A stretch of DNA of 64,000 nt, taken from NCBI GenBank assembly GCA_023053575.1, contig JAKZAP010000001.1, positions 13,408,849 through 13,472,848 of the forward strand, in the 5' to 3' direction. How positions within the stretch are numbered: position 1 is the stretch's first letter; every line of letters starts with the position of its first letter. Origin of the DNA: Branchinecta lynchi. Lineage: Eukaryota; Arthropoda; Branchiopoda; Anostraca; Branchinectidae. Shown here piece after piece: positions 55,808 through 64,000 of this stretch. Under the pieces are notes generated by a model. That model saw nothing but the letters and a program-made list of their open reading frames with translations, had not been told where the DNA came from and did not search any database. The position numbers and the translations under genes were made by a program.

Positions 55808-57195
55808 AAGACCAAAGGTTTCGATGGTGTCCCAAAGATTAAATATTTGATTCAGACAAATTAATGTTTTTACTTTTAACATTTGGAAACAGATCAAAGT
55901 TTATAGTAGGGGATGAAACAGGTCTGGAACTAAAAAAATAATGTTTTTTTTACAGATTGCTGCGCATACCGGATGAAAAGTGTCTATACAGTTTCAGTTC
56001 AGCATCTGTCTTGCCCCTAAATCGGACATCTACTCAACTACAAATAGAAATTTTGCTTTCTACAAATTTTCCCGGTTTGGGCTGGATTCCAAGCTAACTA
56101 CTTGTCCGAGTTCTCCAGCAAAAAAAAAAAGTTCAGAAACGAATTCAGCGTATCTATCTACTTATTCCTATAAAGAACATCTAATCAACTTCAAACAAAA
56201 CTTTAACTTATAAGAAAAATCCGGTTTCAACCGGATTCCGGACAAACTCTGTCAGGGTAAAAAATGACTGTCATATACAGATTCAACGTCTGGAACTTAA
56301 AAAAATAATGTTTTTTTTTACAGATTGCTGCGCATACCGGATGAAAAGTGTTTATACAGTTTCAGTTCAGCATCTGTCTTGCCTTTAAATCGGACATCTA
56401 CTCAACTACAAATAGAAATTTTGCTTTCTACAAATTTTCCCGGTTTGGGCCGGATTCCAAGCTAACTACTTGTCAGTTCTCCAGCAAAAAAAAAAAGTTC
56501 AGAAACGAATTCAGCGTATCTATCTACTTATTCCTATAAAGAACATCTAATCAACTTCAAATAAAACTTTAACTTATAAGAAAAATCTGGTTTCAACCGG
56601 ATTCCGGACAAACTCTGTCAGGGTAAAAAATGATTGTCATATACAGATTCAACGTCTCTTCTTACCCCCAAATCTGTCATCTAATTAACTTCAGACAAAA
56701 CTTTTGCTTTTATCAAATTTTCCGGTTTTGGCCGGATTCCGGGCGAACAAGTGTTCCGGGTAGAAAATGCTTTTCACATAACTATTCAGCATGTCTTCTC
56801 ACCCCAGGACCGAACATCTAATCAACTTCAAATAAAGCTTTTACTTTTAACAAACTTTCCGGTTTTGGCCGGATTCCGGTCGAACTACTTGTCCGGCGAG
56901 AAAATGGTTTTCACCATAGTGTTCAGCATGTCTTCGTACCCATAATCGACTATAAAATTAGCTATTTAAAAATATTTCGCTTGCCCCTTAATTTAACCCC
57001 CCTCCCCGACCCCTAAATATAGGGCTTCAAAGCCCATGTACAAACTACTCTTGACCCAAAGAATCCTCAAACCAAGTTTCATCAAAATATCTCATTCCCT
57101 TCGAGAGTTATCGCGCTTACAGACGGACGGACGGACAGCCGGACAACTTTTGCGATGTCATGGGTATCCCTCACTTCCGTCTTGGGATCCCCCAA
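55808..57195 (-). repeat. GGGATCCC-bounded repeat R2, copy 6, with internal duplication
   Basis: Minus-strand copy from AGACCAAAGGTTTCGATGG to GTCTTGGGATCCC. A segment of about 360 bp is duplicated almost exactly: TTACAGATTGCTGCGCATACC occurs at about 55951 and 56319, and the following CTTGCCCCTAAATCGGACAT..AACGTCT stretches agree closely. Further units carry GCCGGATTCCGG and TTCAGCATGTCTTC. Confidence 0.8.
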
Positions 57196-57399
57196 AAAGC
57201 TAAATGAACTTAACAATAGATACAGAGGGTACACAAAATCTACAGCGACAACAAAAGATAAATAAACGCAAAAAGAAATACCAACACGAAAAGAACATTG
57301 CCTGCATTAGCAGGCGCATTGGGCAATGGACAGGAAGGCGGTTGAATGCTCGCAGGAGATGTTCACTTATTTCTTTTAGCTTGACAGTTGGGTTCAAGA

Positions 57400-57836
57400 C
57401 AAACAAGACCAAAGGTTTCGATGGGATCCCAAATTTAATATCTCATTCAGAAAATTGGGTCCTGTCTTCTCCAGACTCCTTACGGATTTTTACTACAAAA
57501 ATTCAGAAACAGATTAAGGCCAAATAGCTAATCATCTGAGAAAACCAAGTTCAGATATGGATTCAGCCTGTGTGCTTACCGCATGTTTTCTTATTACAGC
57601 ATGTCTTCTTACCCCAGAATCGAACATCTAATCAACTTTAGATAAAACTTTTACCTTTTAACAAACATTCCGGTTTTGGCCGGATTCCGGGCCCGAACTA
57701 GTTGTCCGGCGAGAAAATGGTTTTCACCATAGTGTTCAGCATGTCTTCTTATCCCATAATCGACTATCACATTAGCTGTTTAAAAATATTTTGCTTGCCC
57801 CTTAATTTAAACCCCCTCCCCAGTCCTAAATATAGA
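57400..57836 (-). repeat. R2 repeat, copy 7 (truncated)
   Basis: Starts GACCAAAGGTTTCGATGGGATCCC and stops abruptly after CCTAAATATAG near 57836, without the AACTCTCGAAGG and GGATCC end seen in full copies. Confidence 0.7.
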
Positions 57837-57954
57837 GAATGTCTACAGGATAAATGATACAACACAGAATCTGAAGTGTTCAAAAGCATTGATATTCCTG
57901 TCGTAGTCTGGATTGGACTTGAGATTAAAGACAGAACCCTAACGGGGTTGATTA

Positions 57955-58897
57955 AGTCATACACACATCCTCAATTTGCCTGCCATGCCTGGACATGGGC
58001 ATGGTACCCCTGTGAAATTTTTGGTTAAACTGAGACTGGCTACATACCTAAATAGGGTCTTCTTCCTGTCCTAGATCAAAAAGATACCTGATTTCACTTT
58101 CTATCCAACCTCATTTTCCAATTTTCAAAATGTTAGAGCACTTCCAAGATACATAGAGTTTTGTGGAGGCCACTTCTTTCCTAGTGGGGTTAATCTATCC
58201 TTTTCCAGGTAGTTGCCACCAGGTTACTCAATCCTTTCCAGGTTGTTGCAGCTATGTTACTCTATCCTTCTCAGGTAGCCAACGCTAGGTAGAGAGGATG
58301 AAGTAAGCTTTTAAATTTTCTTCCTTTAGGAATTAAATTTCCTTTCCTTCCAAATTCCTTTAGATTGTTTGCCTTTTATAGTATTTCTTTTCAGTTTAGT
58401 GAGTTTTGATAATTATTTTTAACATAGTAAAATAAAAATCGCTCAAAATAAATACAATAAAAGGCAAACAATCTAAAGGAAATATTTGCTCCAGTGAACA
58501 GATTGAAAAGCTTGCCTCATCCATGCTACCTAGCAGCAATTTTCTGAAAAAGGATAGGATAAACCCACTAGAAGAGCTGTGGCCTCCAAAAAACTCTATG
58601 TATCTTGGAAGTGCTCTAACATTTTGTAAATTGGAAAATGAGGTTGGATAGAAAGTAAAATCAGGTATCTTTTGATATAGGACAGGAAGAAGACCCTATT
58701 TAGGTATGTAACCAGTTTCAGTTTAACGAAATTTCACAGGCGTAACATGCCCATGCTCAAAGGCATGGTGCCCCAACGTATGGGCGCCATGTCCATACGT
58801 TTCGGTATGCCCAGACGTTGGGGCACCATGTCCATACGTTTTGGCATGCCCAGACGTTGGGGCACCATGCCCAAAAATTGAGGATTTGTGTATGATT
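57955..58897. mobile_element. Fold-back transposon, 943 bp, 10-bp TSD GGGTTGATTA
   Basis: GGGTTGATTA at 57945-57954 repeats exactly at 58898-58907. The element is almost entirely two inverted arms of about 430 bp that meet near 58420. Outer ends are A.TCATACACA.ATCCTCAATTT, and the inner stem is TAGATTGTTTGCCTTTTAT and its complement. The right arm has expanded units with CCAGACGTTGGGGCACCATG. A 9-10-bp TSD with long TIRs points to a Mutator-type or classic fold-back element. Non-coding. Confidence 0.88.
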
Positions 58898-58907
58898 GGG
58901 TTGATTA

Positions 58908-59123
58908 GGGATAAATCATAGCCCAAGGGACCCCATCTGGATAAGGATTCCCGTTTGGGATCCAATCGAAACTGTTGCTCTTGTTATATTTCCAGTTTGT
59001 CGACTTCCTGCCTGCGTTGCATATCATTTTGGTGTTCTGGATTTCTTTTTACTTTCCTCGCCCTCTGTTCCCTTCTAAAAATGCTTTCTGTTTATTTGAC
59101 CAGCTGAGGCCGTCCACATGGCA
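58908..59123. other. Upstream region of the PDZ gene
   Basis: A relic R2 end (TTTGGGATCCAATCGAAACT) is at about 58952-58972. The remainder is unique sequence that may hold promoter and 5' UTR. Confidence 0.4.
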
Positions 59124-59131
59124 TGACGTCA
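59124..59131. promoter_or_regulatory. CRE-like palindrome TGACGTCA upstream of the PDZ exon
   Basis: A full cAMP-response-element core 68 nt before the ATG of the PDZ exon. Function is untested, and whether this stretch is promoter or 5' UTR is unknown. Confidence 0.35.
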
Positions 59132-59199
59132 TATTTCTGGAGTAATTGCCCAGGATTGCAATAGTCTCGGATCGATAGAAATCTCTTGGAACCTAATGA

Positions 59200-59313
59200 A
59201 TGGAGGGCGACAGAATTGGAGCATGCCGCGATGTTGTGCTCAGCGGAGGACCCCCATGGGGCTTCAGAATGCAAGGAGGTGTCGAGACGGGAATGCCGCT
59301 TAGGATTATTAGG
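59200..59313 (+). CDS. First coding exon of a PDZ-domain protein (Shroom/PDLIM/synaptopodin-2-like)
   Basis: ATG at 59200 begins MEGDRIGACRDVVLSGGPPW, followed by GFRMQGG and PLRIIR; donor GTAAGT follows at 59314, phase 0. This is the first half of a PDZ domain: strand A, the carboxylate-binding loop PWGF, and strand B-C. The pattern 'xVxLSGGxPWGFxLxGGxExGxPLxIxR' at the extreme N-terminus is typical of Shroom and also occurs in synaptopodin-2 and PDLIM/Enigma proteins, actin-associated scaffolds. An intron directly after this I-x-R is common in that group. The second PDZ half is not found in the remaining 4.7 kb, so the next exon must lie beyond the window. An overlapping ATG four bases upstream is out of frame. 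Confidence 0.8.
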
Positions 59314-59848
59314 GTAAGTCGCCCTAGTTTTTTGTCCTGGTATTCTAGGGTCTTCAAGCTATTCCAATGGTGTCCTAGCCGAGTTTCTAGCCTAAATGAC
59401 ACTATGATCATTTCGCTTCTGTCGTGTTTGGCTCTTTTCGAGGCAGATCATGTTCTCGCTTACCGAGGGCTCATTGGTTAGATGTATCTGTTGTAAATAT
59501 TCCATGTTTTTATCAAAACCAAGAGGAGTGCAGTCAGCCGGGACGAATATGCAATCTTTTAGATACAGAACAGACTTGTATGTTAAGTATTGGAACGTAA
59601 ACAGTATCTGGTGTGACTTCTATAAAAGTTTCAAGGGACTTGTTGCATCTCGACGTAGGTTTTAAGCGTTCACACTGCAGAGTTCGGTTAAAAGGACGCA
59701 TTGGTATGAGGACCACGCGTAACTTGAAAGTTTTTTTTTTTTTCACTAATCCGACAGCACTAGCCTCACACCCTGCCTCAAAATCCAAGAGGATGCAAGG
59801 ATTCCAGCACCTGAATCTCTTCATCCGTAAGGATGGAAAGTGTACACA
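59314..59848. other. First intron of the PDZ gene, upstream part: nothing recognised
   Basis: No supported gene or repeat. Short ORFs on both strands lack any family resemblance. Confidence 0.4.
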
Positions 59849-62150
59849 ATGACAAACAAGAGCTAGAAGTTCATATGTCACTTGCAAGGCTGGGTCAGAG
59901 GATGAAAGTAGGAATTTGCCGATTTATGGGTTTATCCTGATTTTTGTAAACAAAGCTCTTGAGACAGGAAAGTTCATGGCCCTTGGAAATAATGATGATC
60001 ATTTAGTATTTGATTTTTGCCTTTGGCTATGTTGATGCGCACTTTAAGTAGCGTGCACACACAGTCCGGTGCGAACTTCCTTTCCTTCTCCGCTCCGGAA
60101 TTTTGACGCATCGCATGCGGATTCGGTCCGGTAATTTCGTTCCGATTTGAGTAGAAATATTCTGCTTATTCCGGAGCGAATTTTAAACGCACGCGGAATT
60201 GTGCTCTGAGTATTGAAAAATTATAAGCTGTGCTGTGTTTGAAATTCCAAATGTTTATACGACCTATCTAATGTCAGCTTGAAAACCATGGTTGTTAGAG
60301 AAATATCGTGGCTGCAAGTGTCTGCTGAATGCAAGCTACCAGGTAGGGAAACTTAAATGTTTACTATGCTATCTACAGAAAGTCTGAATATTTTTGCAGT
60401 TTATCTTTTTACAGTTGAACAGCGACATTTCATACACTTGCTGCAATAAAAGGAAAATACTGGTCAATCAAAGCAGTTCCTTAATTGCATCTTTATTTGA
60501 TACTCCTCAGAGCTGTTCAAAGTTACATAGGTTATTCCTCCTGTATTTTATATAAACAATATAAAATTAACATTTTTTAATGAACAGAGAATTTGCAAAC
60601 ATTCGGCAATCAATCAGCATCATCTGACTGTAGGCTAGGCAGTGGATTTCTCAAATCTGACTCCAAGTTTCCCGTCCGAATTTCTTTTTCTCTGAAAAAC
60701 CTGTCGGGCATAGTGACGCAAATTTCGCATGCGCGTTTTCGCGAGCAGAATTAAGGTCACTGGAAATTCATATGTAAGCAATACTTTTCAGACAAAAATG
60801 ATAATATGCTCATCAGGATCATGAAAACGTATATTTTGCTGAAAAATATTTTTTTTACTTTTAGAAATTCACTTGTAAGCAAACACTTGAGGGAAAAAGG
60901 AATATGGGCCCTGCCATTGTGGGATCACGAATATATCGTTTGGTCAGAGTACTTTTTTTCACTTTGCGGTTAAGATGCGCACTTTAAGGGAGCTAGAAAT
61001 TCATTTCTAAGCTAAACATCAAGGCAGAAATGATCATGGGCTCATAGGGATCGTGCAAATAAAAATTTTGCTGAAACGAATTTTTTTACTTTGCGGTTAA
61101 GATTAGTACTTCAAGGGATGGTGGAATCTGGGAAGTGACTATTTCTAAGCCAATCATGTCAAGTCTCTATTGTTCCAGCCAAGTTTCATTGACCTATTAC
61201 GTATGGAAGTACCCTTAACTCCGATCACCTTATTCCGCCCCCCCCCCTCCCAGTGGCCGAATCCGATCCGGTTCTAGCATTGATGTATCTAGAGCTTGTG
61301 CTTGTTCTTCCCACCAAGTTTCCTCCCGATCGTTCCACTCAAAGCGTGTCACACGCTTTCTGCTCCCTCCCCCCCAGCCCCCGCCCCCCCATGTTCACCG
61401 GTTCCGTTCCTGACTTGAAATGGGATATCAGAGACACAGGGTCTTACCAAATGTCAGGTTTCACTAAAGATCCGGTCACCCGTTCGAAAGTTAGACATTC
61501 CTCAAGATACAGGATCCCTCCACTCTCCCACGATAGTCAGATCGGGGAACTGCGACTATTTCCAAGTCAATCTGATTGGATACCTGATATGCCTGAGAAG
61601 TTTCATCATGCCAGCCCACCTGGAAGTACCTTAACTCCGTATCACCGGAATGAACCCCCTCCAACTCCCCCCACAGTGCTTAAGCCCGGTCCAGTTTCTG
61701 TTAATGATGTACCTATGGCTTGTGCTTGTTCTTCCCACCAAGTTTCATCCTATCGCTCTACTCTAAGCGAGTCACAAGATTTCCGGTTCCCCCTCCGATC
61801 CCCCCCCATATTCAATCCGGTCCGGACTTCAAAACATCTGAGACACGAGGTCTTTCCAAATATCAAGTTTCATTAAGATCCAATCACCCGTTCGAAAGTT
61901 ACGCATGCCACTAAATTCCAGATTTCGCCTCCCCTCCTTCCCCTCACGATGGTCGGATTCGTCAAGTGACTATTTCCGAGTTAGTTCGGTCGGGTCTCTA
62001 ATATGCCAATCAAGTTTCATCGTCCTAGCACATCTGGAAGTACCTAACTCGCGATCACCGGACTTGCCGACCAACAGACAGACGGATAGACCGACCGACG
62101 GAAAAGCGATCGGTATATGGCACTTGGCCGGATGGCAAGTGCCATAAAAA
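59849..62150 (+). repeat. Tandem-array repeat element R1, copy 4 (most complete)
   Basis: Begins ACAAGAGCTAGAAGTTCATATGTCACTTGCAAGG. It contains units of about 140 bp (59930-60060 and 60765-61130), interrupted by a stretch without R1 units (about 60060-60765). C-tract-rich units follow (61140-62080). It ends with a perfect 9-bp hairpin, TGGCACTTG and CAAGTGCCA (about 62117-62143), preceded by GACCGACCGACGG. Non-coding. Confidence 0.75.
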
Positions 62151-63309
62151 CGTAGATATGGTCTCACAAATTATGCACTGATTATTCATCTCACGCTAAT
62201 GGAAGGAGTTTGAAAATCCTGAACTTAGCGTTGCTTACGGAAGAGTGCGACGGGTGATCCAAGGTGTTAAGAGTCTCTGCAATTAATAATCTGACGGCCG
62301 CGAATGTTTGTGCAGTTGCGTCATTGTTTATGACGCTCTCGTGGGAGAAAAAGCTTGCACATGTCCCAAAATACAGAGTAGATTTGGTGTCGAGTAAAGA
62401 CAGCGAACTTTGAAGCCATCTTTAAGCCGTTTCTGGCTTCTAATAACGTGAAACACGGCTTTTACAGACCTAGACATGCACGGCAGAAAAGCCTGATGTT
62501 ATTTAATGCGATAGCGTCAATCCGACGCCTTACGTCTCTCCTTGTTAGATATACATTAAAGAGAACATCCGGTTTTTGACAGTATTCCTAATTCTCATCT
62601 GTCAGTGGTGATAGTTTTATGTCACGATGGATCCGCCAACATGTTGTCAGTATGTTTCCGCGTGCTAGATTGCATGACGACTGGCGTCGTTTTGGAACTA
62701 TGTTATGATTAACCACTCTCGCCCTGTTTCGCTTCTATGTTCTTACTGCTTCCACAGAATATATAGGGTCAATCACAGGTTCTTAATTAAAAGTGCCCTT
62801 CGTTACCTCTCTTTCAAAGGAAATGCAGTACTTGTTGCGCCGACCATGCATCTTTCCGAATTGCTCGATCCATTCCTTCCCAAATCTTTCAATTTCGTAC
62901 GATACTACTGTGAGTACTAAGGTTTGAGATTTGCCTTCTCTGTTTGTGATTGGTTCTGGCAATTATCTGTCTACGACCGTCTTCCGACTGGCAAGCTAAT
63001 ATCCAAAACTGAAAGCATGATGAGCAAATGGGAGTATTTAACTTTGTCTGTCTTTCCTTTCTTTACGTCGTTCTTTATATCCCATATATCAGTGAAAACT
63101 GTACGGAGCCATCAGCCGTACCTAGATAAATATCTTTTTGTTTTTTTGTTTCGGATCTGATGCTAGAGGTATTTTGGGCTCAGGAAGTATATTCTGTAAC
63201 ATTCTTCGAGTATGTCACGAAGGTAAATGTGTTTGTAATCCACGTTTGGTTTCCGGTATCACCCGTCATTCATTCAGCAGTAATTTCCATAAAGCGCAAC
63301 GATAGTGGG
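62151..63309. other. PDZ-gene intron, downstream part: nothing recognised
   Basis: About 1.15 kb of unique-looking sequence. I searched for a second PDZ exon and saw none. Confidence 0.45.
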
Positions 63310-63504
63310 CAAGGCCTATCCAGGGGGGGGGGGTTAGGAGGTTGACCCCCCCCCCCCCGTAACATACAAAAATACTCGTTTTTATCGGCTTTTTCCTCTG
63401 ATTTACGTCTTTTTTGTACTTTTTTGTCCGACCGGCAGGCACCCCCCCCCCCCCGAAAGGCAACCCCCTCTCCCCCCGAAATAAATTCCTGGATACGGGC
63501 CTGG
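63310..63504. mobile_element. Small hAT-like MITE, 195 bp, TSD TAGTGGG
   Basis: Left end CAAGGCCTATCCAGGGGGG. Right end, reverse-complemented, CCAGGCCCGTATCCAGGAAT. Flanked by TAGTGGG at 63303-63309 and 63505-63511 (7 of 8 bp for an 8-bp TSD). Homopolymer G and C runs sit just inside the ends. Confidence 0.72.
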
Positions 63505-64000
63505 TAGTGGGTGTACGAGGCCCCTTGAAGTGACCATGTTATGTCGGCTACCCAAGTTTATGGCGGCTTGGGTCTCATATATCAGAGCATCAATGGATGC
63601 GCTGATAGCTTGCATTTTTGACAATGCCGGGCTCATTCATGAAGCCCTCAGCCATTCTTCGATGGCTGGGTGGTTATTTACGAGGTTCGGAACCCATTTA
63701 AGGGAAACTAATTTCTTCAACCCTTCGAATATTCTGACAAGTTTAGCATATTTTCGATCGAAATCTCTTGTACCGCCAAGATTGCCTTGAGCATCCCACG
63801 CCAGCGAAGTTTTAATTATCTCGTTTTGTTTTATTTTTAAAATCTTGGAACCATGATCAAATTTTTAGTCAAAGCCCTCTTCCCCCCCTCATTTACTTCT
63901 TCGCTGTGACACCCAAGAGGTATTTCGTTCAATGCTCATGCCCAATAAAATGTGTGAGGGAAGTTTTCCCTCAAAATCTCGATGTCGTTATTTCATGAGC
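63505..64000. other. End of window: nothing recognised
   Basis: About 0.5 kb with no supported gene. A plus-strand ORF (MTMLCRLPKFMAAW...) has no recognisable family. Confidence 0.4.

Noticed and set aside
61253..61876. 207-codon Pro/Ser-rich ORF
   Set aside because: It translates the C-tract tandem units of repeat R1; the repeated peptide phrases reflect the DNA repeat, not a protein family.
62117..62143. Helitron 3' end (hairpin near the R1 terminus)
   Set aside because: The hairpin is good, but no CTRR end or flanking A-T insertion site follows, so Helitron membership is not supported.
62705..63345. Second exon of the PDZ gene
   Set aside because: None of the plus-strand frames shows the expected PDZ second half (GD.I..ING-type sequence) next to an acceptor.

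Overview
This is animal nuclear DNA. The evidence is a multi-exon gene with GT-AG introns, a Ty3/gypsy LTR retrotransposon, several LINEs with endonuclease/RT or RT-tail remnants, and many short inverted-repeat (MITE-like) elements with target-site duplications (TSDs). The 2-oxoglutarate dehydrogenase reading is animal-like, and the Academ-type transposon and retroelement load fit an invertebrate, but I cannot name a phylum or species from the sequence.

Region 1 (34-33028, + strand) is the 3' part of the 2-oxoglutarate dehydrogenase E1 gene (OGDH). Twelve exons with consistent phases total 1,845 nt, i.e. 614 codons plus a stop, spread over 33 kb; the 5' exons lie outside the window. The introns are swollen by mobile DNA: a dead LINE in intron 3, a tandem-array repeat with a nested hAT-type MITE in intron 4, a MITE plus a 12.7-kb intact LTR retrotransposon in intron 9, another tandem-array repeat in intron 10, and three MITEs in intron 11.

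The LTR retrotransposon (15365-28040) has two 527-bp LTRs in which I see no difference, a short direct duplication, an intact gag (358 aa, three zinc knuckles), and an intact pol (protease, RT, RNase H, integrase). The gag/pol junction carries a textbook -1 ribosomal frameshift site (TTTAAAC plus a bipartite stem after 7 nt). Between pol and the 3' LTR lies an unusually long 5.2-kb region with small ORFs and several tandem duplications. The element sits only 38 nt upstream of the exon-10 splice acceptor.

Region 2 (33.3-59.1 kb) is gene-poor and consists almost wholly of repeats. It contains three LINE 3' fragments on the minus strand, hAT-like elements with 8-bp TSDs (one a 2.8-kb composite), a Harbinger-like MITE with a TAA TSD, a 943-bp fold-back element with a 10-bp TSD, and many copies of a GGGATCCC-bounded tandem-unit repeat. 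One of those copies is split by a 3,993-bp TIR transposon (48475-52467). That transposon encodes, on the minus strand and with one frameshift, a putative transposase followed by an XPG/FEN1-like nuclease with a Cys-rich tail; this fits the Academ superfamily.

Region 3 (59.1-64 kb) holds the first coding exon of a second host gene on the + strand. It encodes the N-terminal half of a PDZ domain of the Shroom/PDLIM/synaptopodin-2 type, and the rest of the gene lies downstream of the window. Its first intron contains another tandem-array repeat and a small MITE.
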